Source: Verticillium longisporum | Lineage: Eukaryota > Ascomycota > Sordariomycetes > Glomerellales > Plectosphaerellaceae | DNA length: 64,000 bases | Reading direction: 5' to 3' | NCBI GenBank assembly: GCA_019188255.1 | Contig: JAETXT010000005.1 | Coordinates: forward strand, 4,712,001-4,776,000 | Notes under the pieces: generated by a model | What the model was told of the DNA's origin: nothing | What the model saw: the letters and a program-made list of their open reading frames with translations, nothing else | Database searches by the model: none | In this document: positions 11,201 to 23,717 of the stretch, piece by piece | Numbering within the stretch: position 1 is the stretch's first letter | Layout of the letters: the number at the start of each line of letters is the position of its first letter | Made by a program: the position numbers and the translations under genes

Positions 11201-12447
11201 GTGATTCAGTGAATGAGACGGCCCCGAGGACGGACCCAAGGAGTACCGAAGGGACGCAACAAGTATGCCGACTGGTTAGGGAAAGGTAAGGTACTTGAAT
11301 GTGCAACGGGATCTGGAGCCTCAGGCCGACGGACTGAGCAGGCAGGCCATAGTACCTACCTTACCTACCTTACCTTAGGTACCTAGGTAAATAAACTGGC
11401 GCCTGGTCTCGGCATGGCTCGGCGGTTAGCAAGGCCTGCCTGTGTATCTACGTGGTACAGATGCTGCTTGGGTTGGAATATGATCGCGGCCACCCTGCTA
11501 CATCTCGACATCAGAAGCATGGCCATGCACGAATGGTCGAGGCCAATTACCCATCATGACTGCATGATTTTGATACAAGAGCTTTGCAAGGAGTCTAAGT
11601 CCGACTCAGGTATGTGTCCTCTGTATCTATACACACTACCATGCATATCATGGCGAGCCGCTGAACACTTGAACCTCTGTTCCTGCGCTTGCCGCCACAC
11701 ATCAGGCAGGCTCCTGTACCCGACTGACGGGGGGCGTTGGGAGTCCTACCTCGGCCCTCTGACTACCGACCAACCTACCTTACCATTGCCTTACACGGAT
11801 GTTCTTAGATGCGTAAATACTTCTTAGATTAGCGAAAGAAAGCGCCTAAAGCGCGCAGACCGCGTTCAGGGAGCTGACTCGTTGAAACGGGACCTGCGCT
11901 GCACTTGGGCTCGCCGTGGTCAAGCCAGGGCCCTGATGTGTGTGCTCTTCCTCAGTGTCCGCCGGCCGGTCCACCAATTGTCCGCCCACCTTCCCGTTTC
12001 GGTAGGCAGAAGCAAACGACAGGTATCTTACGTACCGAATTAGGTAAAGACGTACGAGCTGTGAGTTTTTATGTCTCGCCCTTATTACTGCAGTTGACGT
12101 CCATTTAATCCCCGACAAACCTGTCCTGCTCAAACAGGAGTTGGTTTTCTTCTGTTGTTTCACTCAAGCCGTAGCGGTCACGGGCCATCAGGAAAAGGAG
12201 TGCAGGGCGGCGCATCCAACAAACGCGGTATGCTGCGACTGTAGGTCCAACAAGCGTCTGCTTGCCCGCGTCGGGAAGAATACAAAGGCCCGAGTGATAT
12301 TCGTTACTAGGATACATTGATCATGCCCGAGGTCATTCATCCACTGAAAGTCCCTTCTTTGCTTCGTCGTACAGAGAGTATTCTCCGAGTATGAGGTAGT
12401 TGGTAGTACATTTGCGCCATGAATTTCAACTGTGCGGAACATGCCCA
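11201..12447. other. Gene-free stretch
   Basis: No supportable gene. It contains the longest copy of the dispersed motif (ACCTTACCTACCTTACC followed by TTAGGTACCTAGGTAA, about 11352-11391). It also contains the 3' region of the minus-strand SFT2 gene. Confidence 0.5.
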
Positions 12448-13406
12448 TCAGCCCGACACCCACGCTGCAGCTCGCCGAGCACCGAAGGTGGTTGCGAGGC
12501 GGATGCCGCTTGATCCCATGGGGAAATAGCTGACGAGATACCAGATGAGGCAAGCCAACTGCACGATGGCAGAAATCAGGGTCAAAATCGTGCTGCGAAG
12601 CTGTGCCGAATGGTTAGCGTCCCCCCCAAAGCACGAGGATAGCAGACTTACGCCGAGCGAGAAGTACAGAGAAAGGCCCAGAGACCCGAAATAGGCGCTG
12701 GTGAAGGGAAGACGCTCCGCAGACCCAAGATGCCGGATGTAGGCCATAGGCCCCATCATGGCCGCAAAGGAGGCGAGGAAGAAGATGGAACCGAGAGTCC
12801 ATCTGTGCCCGAATGTCAGCCAGGATCGAAAACGAACGGGGGCTCCTGCTGCCTTGCAAGACTGCACATTCGGTGACATGCCGTGCGCCAAGGCGGAATA
12901 CGTACAATATGACAAACTTGGTTGGGCGTAGTGACAAGACCGGAAACAGCGCAAAGCAGATGACGAAGCAGGCGAGTGCCGCCAAGTTGCATGCGCCGAA
13001 TATCATCAGTCGATCCCAACGGCTCACTGCAAGGTACGCATGAGTTAGCCAGGGCCAAGGAAGTGCCGTTGAGATGGCGCGCAGCAGACCAGTCCGCAAG
13101 TGTTCACATGGGACACTGAGACATGGACATTGACAACCACGCGCGTGGTCTGCCGAGACGGGGGGCAGCTCTAGGTTGACTCACAAACAAACCAGCCTTC
13201 CTCCTCCTCTCTCCTATTAGGAGCAGGAAGAGGAGCCCCGGACCTTCGGTGGTAGGCAGCTGAACATAGCCCCGATCTTGGAACGGGTTCAGAGACTGTA
13301 GGGACGACATAAGTCCGCTTTGTTGAGCCGTGTTGACTGGTACATCCTGGTCACGACGCGCCCAGCCCAGCGAGCCCAGCGAGTCGCGGAACGATGCAGA
13401 TGCCAT
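12448..13406 (-). CDS. SFT2: SFT2-family Golgi vesicle-transport protein
   Basis: Four exons: 13406-13185, 13026-12906, 12802-12652 and 12600-12448. Donors are GTGAGT, GTACGT and GTAAGT; acceptors are all CAG. The product is about 215 residues, with a cytosolic N-terminus (NPFQDRGYVQLPTTEGPG) and four membrane spans, including LMIFGACNLAALACFVICFA and STILTLISAIVQLACLIWYL. The signature RWDRLMIFGACNLAALACF and the motif LGLSLYFSLG are typical of SFT2, which helps retrograde vesicles fuse with the Golgi. In exon 1 the frame slips after EGPG. One extra base in the CCCC run at 13236-13239 restores APLPAPNRREEEEGWFV, which joins cleanly to exon 2. The gene is complete apart from that slip. Confidence 0.9.
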
Positions 13407-16400
13407 GGCCGCCTCCGATCGCTTTGTACCCGAATAACTGGCAAGGATGCACGAGGGTTTGAGACCTCAGCTTGGTGGGCGTGGTCGTGAAACCGCAGAA
13501 GAGGCGTGGGGAGCTGAGGCGAGAAAGATGCCGATCCAGGGGAGATGTCGAGGGGCGGCCCGGTGATCTGACAGAATCAGGCGTGCTCAGAACCAACCTT
13601 CCGTACGGAATTGTAAAGGGGGGCTAAGACGAATCGAGGCGAAGCTGCTGGTGGACGCAAGTCACGAGAGCGTAGGGGCGCGCGCGCAACGTGCTGAGGG
13701 CTGAGGCTGTTCAGCGAGGCTCGATCGGAGGCTGGTTACGGTTGGGCTGCTGACACATCGATCCCGTGTTAGCGTCTCGTCCACAGAGATAATAAACGGG
13801 TTCGAGAAACGCAGACTGAGACGCCACGTACCTGTGAGCAACCAGCTGTGTATTGCCTGAAGATGAGGTGGAGAGCGAAGCAACCCACAGCCTCTCCAGT
13901 ACAAGCAGGCAGACAGGAAACGCAATACCCGCGCGTGCCGCAAAGCCAAGTAGGACTGCGAGCAAGCCGGCAAGAGGTCGTGGTGATCAGGGTGGGTGGG
14001 AAAGGCGAACGGGGATGGTAATGCTGGTGGGAAAGGGTGGGAGGGCTGGCCGGTCGGAGATACGGGGCAGGTAGATAGACGGATGGAGGGTATGATGGTG
14101 GTGAGAGGTCATCGAGACGCGGGAGCTCTCAGTAGAGTGGCTGGAGGCCCCGAGATGTTCAGTGGCTGGTGCGGGTCCCCTTCACGTAAGCGGTGGCACA
14201 TGATTCGATTGGCAGCATGAGCGCTTCACCTGTCACCTTGGAACTACCAGGCTCTTGGGGAAGGGGGTGTGTACGACCACGGGACTGCATCCTCATCATG
14301 CCACCACCCAAGCACCCTGTTAGCTCGCCCGTAGTCTATCAGACCTGCTCGACATTGCCCACCTCGCTTTCCCCTTGTTTCCCATGTTTTCGTTTCCGAA
14401 TGCCGGTACATTCGGAGGCAATGGCCTTTGCCCCCCACGAGATGCTACGATGCACATCATGCAGGTCTGCTCCTCACCCGAGTGGATGTTTTCAATAGCC
14501 GTGCATGAGGATGAACGGTGCCGACGAAGCCACCATGCCAGAAGGCTACGGATGATGCCACGAAGACTGCCATCAGTCACATCTTTCCACGCCTGTCTTG
14601 TGTAACCTCGAACGGCCCGGCGGCGTGACCACGAACGGCTTCAGACGAAAGGACGGCGCCCTGATCCCAGTTCGATATTCTCGGGTGGCTGTAGGGACAC
14701 AGTACGTGGGTTGGGTGATGTCGGCTGAGGTCAAACAGCGGGGTTCATATCGCTATCCATGGATCGATCGGGGAGGGAGGCAGGGAACGTAGCGATACGA
14801 CGACCCCTTCATGGCAATGCGAGCGGGAAGAACCCCATCTTCTTTTTGCCGGGGCATATGTTCCGATCTGCCTGGCGGCTGTCTCGCTTCTGGCATTTCG
14901 CGATCACGACCGATATCATGATTGAGCCCAGTCAAAAGACGCTCGGAAACAGAGGGTCTTCGTAGTACGTGCTCGCCGACGACGAGGTACCCTCTCGCAC
15001 AACCACACATGACGCAACAGACAGGGCAGCACCGTTGTGAGTACTTGACGGACTGGGTTCTAAGGACTTCCCACTACCAGCTTACGACTGCGAGAAACCC
15101 AGACGATCAGGCCAGCACGGAGTCTAGATGTATTTTGGGAGGGCGATTGTAGGTGTGCCTCCATGTCTCAGCCTGACTGGTCAACGAGATCACGGGCTTG
15201 CACGGGCGCTGCGTACGGGCCCGTACTGGTGCCCTCCCTCCCGTGGGGCCGTCCCTCGCGGACCCCCTCGCCGCGTTCTTGGCTTCATCCATGATGGCAT
15301 TTGTTCGACTCGTCGGTGAAGCCATCAGTGGTAGGCAACCAAGTCGAGGGCACTAGCAAGCCAGGTCGACACCCTCGCAGAGGGAATGCGTGTCAGGGGA
15401 TGCAGTCAGGTAGATACGGCGAGGCTTCTCTTTGGAACAGGTGACGACGACACCGTATCGCCTCGATGGTAGCCGTGTGCATGTGTGCGTGTGTGCTTGT
15501 ATAAAAGCTAGCGCAAGGCCTCGCGAGACGCGTCCATGGTGGCTGGTTCCTTTCTGAGGCATGTCGCATTCATCCACGCACTTGACCCAGGTCATCGCAA
15601 CAGAGATTTACCCATCGACATCATTGCGCAAACAGCACACAGTGCTTCCAGACTGAAAGAGATCGTGAGAAGCGCCCAAGACCGTCCCTCATAAGCGAAG
15701 CGAGTGGACGAGAAGGAAAGCAAGGCAGAGGAATATTCGGGTGACACAAGCTGTCTCCTCCATGGTATGGTCCCTCCCGCCTCGGGCCCGAGATTCTACT
15801 CGCTCCCTTGGGGGCCTCTCACCTCGATACCTTGGACCATAAAGGTGCTTGGCTGACTATTGCGTCTCGATCCTTCAGACCCTCCCCGCTCCTACCGAGA
15901 ACAGCAAGCAACTGCTTCCCTACCTTGAACCGCCGCCGAGGCTTGGCATCAGACTTGGATCTGGAAGAAGCCATAGGTTGGACAGACGAGTTACACTGGG
16001 CGTCTTTCAGAGAGGTAAGGATTCATCCACCGGCAGGCATCCTCACCACCTTTCCCTGGGGCCTACAGCCTTAGGTACAGCCTACAGCTTACAGCCTGGC
16101 GGGCAACAGCAGTAGCCTGATTCTGCCTGGCTCGACCTCCCTCACTGACAGTGAGGCAGTGAGTGGTTGGCGAGGTAGGCAGGTAGACGGCAAACTGACT
16201 CACGCTCCATCCCGCCCGCTACCACATCATGGCATCTCCGCGCCTCCGTGCCCATACCCATGCCCATACCTCCATGCCTCCATACCATCCACATCCACAC
16301 CCGCATCCACCCACCTAGCGCCCCATCCACAATCCCAAGAAGAGAACCCCCCCCCAGGCTGACTTTCTTGATCCTCACAGTACACTCACGCCGCTGGCCT

Positions 16401-17914
16401 CGCCTCAAACCTGCCCTCGACCCTCGACATCGATATCGACCAGGCCCGTTGCCGCCCCATCTCGACTCGGCCTCAGACCAAGCCGCTCTCGAGCAAGCCA
16501 CAACACACAAACCAAGCTAGGCTGTTCGTGCGGCCAGCCAGTGCTCACCGGCACCACCTCACCGCTCTTATTACATCGCATCCCTTTTCCCTTTGCACAC
16601 CATCTCTCCAATTAATAAGCCGACCATCCTCCTCTTTTCGGCGACTCATCACTTCTCCCATTTCGCTTCTCGTGCAACCTCGAAAGCCAAGCGAAGCGCA
16701 GTCTTACTTGCATTTGCCTGACTTTGCCTGGCTGCTGCGAGCGCATCTGGCTCATTCCGTAAGTACAGAGCACGCACGCACGCTGAGGTATACCTTGCCT
16801 TGTCGTGCAGCGAGTTGCGGTCCAATTGGTGGCGGATCGTCACACCAAAACCACCCTGCCCCTCCGCTCCCCATTCAGGTTCCCTCCAGACCCTCACCCA
16901 CCCAACCCTTTAGTCTCTTTAGGCCTTTGCCCCCCCCCCCCAGCTTCCCTTTTGCCCACCTCAGTACAAGTACAAGCAGCCTCGCCGCGAGCTGACGACC
17001 TCTGTCGCGCCTCGTCTCTATTTGCAACTTGGATCCCCGCCTCCATATGTTTTCTGACAAGCTGCCAGCAGCAACAAACCAAACCATTCATTCTGCCTTC
17101 TCGCGCAGCGCTCCGCTGACCGGAGAAGTCATCCCTGCGACCCAAGTACCATACCGCAGTTCCATCCCTTGGAGCCCTTAGTCAGGTACTTTTACCCTCC
17201 ACGCCAGCCGATTCGCCTAGACCGTCTTCTGCCAGCTCGTCTCCAACAACAACCCCTCCCCGACACCGCACCGCAGCGCACCTACTACTGTCACATCAAA
17301 AAAGCGCGCCGTCGTCTTTTCGGCTTCGGAGCAGCGACCACCCAGTCAGAGCCGCCAAAGACACGAACCCGGTCAACTACCCGCGCGTGCCGGCAGCCCT
17401 GCCCCATCTCGCCACGTTTCGACATTCGACCGACCGCCCGCCCGGCATCGACACTCGCCTCGGTTCCCCTCCCCCCGAGTGTCCCGGTTACCCGCTTCAC
17501 CTCCCTTGCTCTCGTCGACTCGAGCCTCGTGTATTCAAGTAGCCTAGCATCCTGCCACGAGCGACAGTTTTGCACCTTCGCAACGAGTCCCCAAGCAGCA
17601 TCGCAGCGTGAGTCACCTTTCCTCGTTCACCCCGCATCGAGCCGGTCTCCATCTGTCGTGGTCGCCCATCACGTTCGTCCGGCCCTCTCGGCGTTCCTCC
17701 ATCGCCATCTGCGCCGGCCAACCTCTACCTCTATTCTGGAGCTAACCCGGTGTCTCTACAGCAGCCTCAATCGTATCGGGAGCAGAATCGCACCTGCTCG
17801 ACCGTGATCGACGTTCCAACCCAGACACCATCAGACGGCGTGTGTAGGCACCAAAGCAAAACTCTTTAGCGACACGAAATTCACCCTTACAATCTACGGA
17901 ATACTTCCTCTACA
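13407..17914. other. Long promoter and leader region
   Basis: About 4.5 kb without a supportable gene separates SFT2 from the bHLH gene. The last 1.5 kb is strongly pyrimidine-rich and probably a long 5' leader. It carries open frames such as 17169-17807 that could include upstream ORFs, but none has a recognisable product. A run of about ten C lies near 16930, and a TG-rich tract near 15476-15499. Confidence 0.5.
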
Positions 17915-19487
17915 ATGGCTCAGCACGGCTTCGGTCAGTTCGGGGGCGGCACCAACGGTGGTGGAGGAAGTATTGACCCGAACGACCTCGCCATGGGTGG
18001 CAACTACTCTTCATCATACCACAACAACAACTTCAACAACAACAACAATAACAACTCCAGCTCCTCAAACGCCTTTTCCAGCGGCTCGGCGCTCTTCGGC
18101 GACGATGAGCTGCTTGACGGCCTCAATAGCCCAACCGACGGGCAAGGGGGCATGCACGGCCAGGATCTCGGTGGGGTGTCTGAAATCAACATGAGCTACC
18201 CACAGGCGATGTACGGTTCTCACCATGGCATGGACTCAAACCTCAATGGCTACTCGAACACGCCTGATGGCGATCCTATCCAGAGTCCCTTTGTTCACAG
18301 CTACAACTCCCACTACCGAGGGGCTTCAACCACCAATCCCTGGGCGCATCAATGCAATCTCCCATCTCTTTCTCCGGATCACCACATGCAGGTTCCGACC
18401 TCACACCAGATGGTGTCGATGCCAACTATCTCAACGCCAAGAGCAGGCAACGGATGGCACAGACCATGCAACGCAAGGGTTCCAGCACCCGCAGCCCGAT
18501 GACAGCGAAGGCCGCGATGCACGGCGTCTCCATGGGCTCGCAAGACTCGACCAGCTTCGCGAGCCAGTCAGTGCGCACGCCGGGCATCCATGAAAAGTCA
18601 CCCTCCGGACAGTGGATGCAACCCAGCAACCCCATGGCAGCATCGTACAACCCCGGGTTCTCACCTGTACAGCCCGGTATGGCCGGCCTCAACGAGGTCA
18701 TGATGAAGGGCGGGACGTCTATGCCTGCAAAGCTCGGTGCGTCGCAAGGCACAGCAGTCTCTTCCCAAGAGATGAAGCGCAAGCGCCGAAGAGAGTCTCA
18801 CAATCTCGTTGAACGTCGTCGCCGCGATAACATCAACGAAAGGATCCAAGACTTGAGCAGACTTGTGCCCTCGCACAGGCTCGAAGATGAGAAGATCCGA
18901 AAGATGATTCAGAATGGAACGCCACTCTCGCCCACGCTGTCGGGTATTTCTAGCCCCTCCCAGGCGACATCTGGCCTGGCCGGGCCTGGCGCTCGCCGCG
19001 CGACAGGTGGAGCTGCCGGCAACATCACAACCGGTCTGCCTCTGGAAGACAAGGACAAGGGACCCAACAAGGGCGATATTCTGAACGGCGCTGTCAGCTG
19101 GTCTCGCGATCTGATGTGGATGCTCCATCTCAAGCTTCAACAGCAGGAGGAGCTCATGAACATCATAGCCGAGCTTGGCGGTCATTTCCCTTTTGAGCTG
19201 ACAGATGACGAGAAACGGATGCAAACTGAGCTCATGGAGGCCATCTCCAAGAACGACGCCCTCGGCTACTCGCGCACAGCAGGATCTGGCCTGCGCGTTC
19301 CCAACACCCCTGCACGGGACTTCAACGGCTCTGGTAAGATGGTCTCGGCGGCAGCCCACTCGACAATGACGACGGCACGGTCACCGGCGACTTGACTGGC
19401 GCTAATGAGTTTTGGAACGACCCCGATGATGACGTCTCGCTTAACTTTAAGGGCGATGACGACTTCGGCATGGACCTCACGCAGTAG
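17915..19487 (+). CDS. bHLH transcription factor with extended loop
   Basis: This is a nuclear DNA-binding protein of about 524 residues. The N-terminus is Gly/Asn-rich with an asparagine run (near residues 35-47). A Ser/Pro/Gln-rich middle follows. The basic region and helix 1 read KRKRRRESHNLVERRRRDNI, with the H-E-R contact pattern of E-box binders, near residue 287. A long loop separates it from helix 2 (KGDILNGAVSWSRDLMWMLH, about residue 385). The tail is acidic and ends DDFGMDLTQ. This extended-loop layout is seen in fungal bHLH factors related to the MITF/ESC1 group. Two slips interrupt the frame: one base missing in GGGG at 18320-18323 (between HYRG and FNHQSLGASMQ) and one in CCC at 19355-19357 (before LDNDDGTVTGDLTGANEFW). 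Without the second repair the acidic tail is lost. Confidence 0.85.
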
Positions 19488-20201
19488 ACGTCGCTCGATC
19501 TTTGTTTTCTCTTCCTACTCTTGTCTTGGATTGTTGCATTAAAGCTTCTATTTGGGTTCGCATGGGGGGGAGGTGGGATCTTGCACGGTATCAGGCGTTT
19601 GCATCACAGAGCCTGGATGAGTACGAAGTGGGCACGCCTTGTGCTGAGCGTTCCTTTCCTTGTCATTTTCTTCTCGGGAGAGGAATCACGATGACTGGCC
19701 TGACGGACAGGCTCTGCCGGGCATCGACTCGTTGCATCTTCCTGTTTCCTCGCCTCTTGATTTTGTTTATTTCCTTTCGGTCACCGGGTCCTCTTATAGT
19801 GCAGCATTTTTGAATCATTACAGACGGGCGGATGTGATACCTCTGGGGGCGGCGGCCAGGCATTTGGGATAGGCGAACTGAGGCTTGTTCTCTCTCTTGT
19901 TTTCCTCACGGTATACCTTGGTTATTGGAAGCTACGTAGTTCAATACGCATGCAACGCACAGAAACTACTTTCAAAGCTCCTTCGTCATGATATTTCGAA
20001 CAGCATCGAACTGGGCCATCCAACAGCAGCACGTCATCGCATGTGCATCATAGCTGTATCATCTTCTTCAACATGGCGGCCGAAGCTCCCGCATCTGGCC
20101 CATGCCCTGGTCCATGACATATGCAACGCCGACGCAGCGTAGACTCCACCCCCTGCCAACCCCCCCAACGTCCTTGGTAGCTAGCTGGCCCATGCTCCGC
20201 C
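19488..20201. other. 3' region between convergent genes
   Basis: About 710 bases separate the ends of the bHLH gene and NPR3. No coding or RNA feature is supported. Confidence 0.5.
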
Positions 20202-22515
20202 TCACCAGTGACGAACGCAAATGAGATACTCGCTCATGGCCGTCAGCTGAGTCCAAGCCTCCTTACGCTTCATGTCCTCCTGCAGCGCAATGCGCTCGAG
20301 CGCCGACTGCCCGTTGAAGTACTTCCAGTACAGCTGCCACGCCTTGGCGAGCTTATCGTCGCGGAAGCGGCGCCCAATGGCCGACAGGTACAGCGAGTCC
20401 TTGCCCGTGGCCTTTTTGGCGTCGAGTATGACGCGCGGCGTCATGCCGGCGAGGTGCGCCGCCTCATTGAGGGACGGGCGCTCCGTCGCCGACGGGACGA
20501 CCTTGCGGGCGTGCGCCGCTGCCTTCTCGGCCGCCCCGCGCTGCGTCTTCTCGGCGATGCGCGAGAGACGCGCCTGCTCGGCGACCTGCTCGTTCATGGT
20601 CGGCACGTGCGGTGGGGCGGCGGGGGTGCCGGTGCCGTTGCCGGTGCTGCCGCCGGCGGCGGACGAGGTCTGCGACGTGGGCGACGCGAGGCGGCCTTCG
20701 TCCAGAGACTCGAGGCTCGAGCTCGGTGCGCTGGTGCCCAGCGAGGGATCCTCGGCGCGGCGCAGCTCCTCGGCCTCGAGCTCGTACTCAACCTCGTACT
20801 GGATCTCCGGCCAGACGACAACGTAGGTAAAGGTGCAGAGCTGCGTGACCCAGCCTCCACGCATCAGCCAGCCGAGCATGAGGAGGTAGGTTGGACGGTG
20901 TGCTTTGCTCGGGCAATAGTGCTTGTAAGGGCGGGGGCGTAGGAGAGCTCCGCAAGAAAGTTTGTCAGCGGCGGAGCGAGGGGGAAGGCCTTTGCCCATT
21001 CGACGCTGGCGCGGGGCAGGTTGCGCGTGTCGCTGTTTGGCGAGAGAATGTAGACATCACGGGCGTGGAGTGGCGGGATTGCTATGGCGCGGCGCCAGAA
21101 TATGAAGTGCTGGGCGTATTTGCGGACTTGGCCGAGTGAGAGTATATTACTCTGGCCGATTTGGAAGAATCTGATCGTGTCAGCGATGTTTCGTGAAACA
21201 AGCAGAGAACCACGGCGAACTCACGATTGCGTTGGCTTGGACAGTCGAACAAATTCCACCATGGCAGCGGTGGTTGGATCCGGATCAGCTTGAAGTTCGG
21301 CAATGATTTTTCGCTCGTCCTCCATGAGAAGCAGTCCGAAGCTACGATCCAGGAAGCCTGGCTCGTCTATGGTGTCTTGTCCTGTGAACGAGTTTGCTGT
21401 CGTGAGCCAGAGACCGCGTTGGCCCTCCTCGCCATCTTGTGGGAGATCTGCGACGTAAAACGGTACCGGAATCTGAACAGACGGTGTCAAAGGCCCCGCC
21501 ACTGTATCTAATTGCAAGGCGGCAATCTTGTTCTGTGATACAGCTTCGTAGATATCCTGTACCGAAGCAGCCAGTGAAGACGACATTAGAATTTCTGCCC
21601 ATAGAGAGCTCATTTTCCGTTCTGGCTCGTCAGTCATTGTCTGGGCGTTGGCTTGTGCCTCAAGGGTCTGTTAAGCTCACTGTCTTCTCTTGCCTTGTCT
21701 TTGAGGGCAATGATACGTTTTGACTCCTTCCAGACAAAGTCGCTGTGCTGCTGACTATACTTGTAGGCCTTGTTGACCTTTTTGATGATGTTGTAGTATA
21801 AAGTAGCAACGAGTTCTTTGACTTCGTGCTTCTTCGGGTGGATGATGAAGACGAGATTGAACATGGTCATCGAGGCCCGCTTGTCCTCTGCCTCGTCTTC
21901 CTTCCCCTTCTCCTTGTCCTTTTGGTCTGACTGGGCGGCATCAGAAACCGTTGGCGTATCCCCGCCGCTCTGTCTCGAGGCATCGTTTTCAGATGGCGCT
22001 ATGTAGGTGTCATCCGTCTTGGTGGACTTGGCCTTTTCCGTCTTTTGCTGTTTCTTCTTCTTCTTCCAGACGCCGTTCTCGGGGACGTGAATGGGGTACG
22101 AAACACAGTACAACGGGTCCAGTGAGAGTTGGAAGAGCGTCTTGTGGTATGACTTCGCTGGAGTCAAGACGCTGGCTAGGTCCTGCGTAGGGAAGCCAGC
22201 GACACGCTCCCAGGGAACCAGCTGAGTGCCACTCTCGGTGAACTGGTGATCATCCCAATTCTGGTGTGAAAGATGGTCCGTCTTGGAGGTGGGATCAACA
22301 GGCTCGTCCCTTGACCCTGTATTATTCAGACGCTCGAGGAGAATGTCGTCGCTATCTCGAAAGTCTGAGACCAACTCATGGTGAGGCTGATGAGTCTGGG
22401 GCGGAGCGACGTGTGGAGGATAGTGGAAGACAAAGTTGGGCCCATCGCGAGACCTCTTGATGACGAGTGCGACAGCAAGAAAGTTTGATGTGTTCGGAAG
22501 CACTGGTTGCGACAT
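20202..22515 (-). CDS. NPR3: Nitrogen permease regulator 3 (SEACIT/GATOR1 subunit)
   Basis: Three exons: 22515-21681, 21621-21225 and 21170-20202, with GTGAG donors and CAG acceptors. The product is about 733 residues. The N-terminus FLAVALVIKRSRDGPNFVFH and the longin-like core MFNLVFIIHPKKHEVKELVA mark NPR3. The conserved block APAPYKHYCPSKAHRPTYLL followed by MLGWLMRGGWVTQLCTF is the family's strongest signature. NPR3 pairs with NPR2 as a GTPase-activating complex that restrains TORC1 under amino-acid shortage, at the vacuole surface. A Lys/Glu-rich insert lies near residues 150-210. One slip is visible in exon 3: an extra C in the run at 20929-20931 is needed to connect LAELSYAPA with PYKHY. 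Confidence 0.9.
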
Positions 22516-23717
22516 GATAGCAGCAGGTGGGTCTGGTGTCTGGTGTCTGGCTTCTTGGTGAGCTGGTGGAAGCGGCTACCGCTGGGCCATGTTTGGCTGA
22601 TCACTGAATGAATGAGTGTTATCGTGACAGCGGGCGGGTCACTGCATGATCGAATCGCCTAGAGAAGGATCCCGTCCGGAACGACTGTCATTGGGACTTC
22701 AGCCGTGACAGATTCTCCGCATGGAACGAGATGATGGATGGCGAGTCGGCGCTTTCAACCTGTTGAGTTGCAGTACTGCTCTCTCTCTATACCTACCTAC
22801 CTATGATAGGCATGCAAGGTAGGTCCGTGATGGGGCATGCGATGGAACGATGGCGGTGGGCTGCATTACCTAAGCGAACCCACCACGTATGGGGGAGGTG
22901 CACGTGCCCCTCCTTTCCATGGAGTGACGGCATGTTTTTTCAGGGGTCCGGATCCACGCTTTCTCCGGTCAAGTGGTCAGGGCACGAACGGCAGAATGGC
23001 TCCAAGCGAGCGTTGCGAGGCGGGTGCTAGAGAAGGGAAGACCCCTTTGGCCCCCTCCCCCTCCACACCACCACGAATGAGTGGCTCTCAAGGTTATCAC
23101 ATGTTTTGATCTGTCATTTTGACTGGACAGTCCTCATCTCCCTTTGCCGTTGACAAGGTGCTTCCAAACAACGGCCAACCTAGAGCAACCACAACGTACT
23201 TTTTTACTTTCCTTTCTGGACGGACCCAAAGTAATCTACCGTCTAGAAGGGCAACAGGTCGTGTGCTCGTTCTATAACTTCCAAGCAGATCACCACTACT
23301 CTTCCTCGTCCTACAACCCTCCTGTGGCATCCTCATTCCAACAACCCCTGAGTGTCAGACCTCACTCAACCCCTCCTTTGCTGCAGCGCTGCTGCATTGC
23401 GACGACACCCCCACACCTCGCAACTCCTGCAGACTACTTCATCCCTACATGGCCGGCTCCTCGCCTACGAGTTCCAGACCTAAACAATAGACCCTCTCGA
23501 ACACCCCAAGGCGGCATAGCCTTGCGTCGTCCACGCCGCACCGATTTCGATTTTGATTTCGATTTTGGTCCTGCATTTCCGCCTCGTCTCGACAAAACCT
23601 GACGATTTATCGACTCTCCTGCGCCTCGATCTTGCCCCTCCACCCCGCGCGTGAGAGATCACCGGCTCCTTCCTTCGACTGTCGGCGTCCTTTTGCCGAG
23701 CAGACTCAGTGCTGAGT
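22516..23717. other. Divergent promoter region
   Basis: About 1.2 kb lies between NPR3 and the ethanolamine kinase gene, which are transcribed apart. A copy of the ACCTACCTACC/GGTAGGT motif lies at about 22791-22824. The right half is pyrimidine-rich and probably the kinase leader. It contains an unrecognised open frame at 23144-23602 with no supporting feature. Confidence 0.5.

Noticed and set aside
17169..17807. A 212-codon frame upstream of the bHLH gene
   Set aside because: No domain or splice link to the gene. It sits in a pyrimidine-rich leader and is probably chance, at most an upstream ORF.
19334..19409. A 76-nt intron near the end of the bHLH gene
   Set aside because: Its phase does not lead to the acidic tail; one missing C does.
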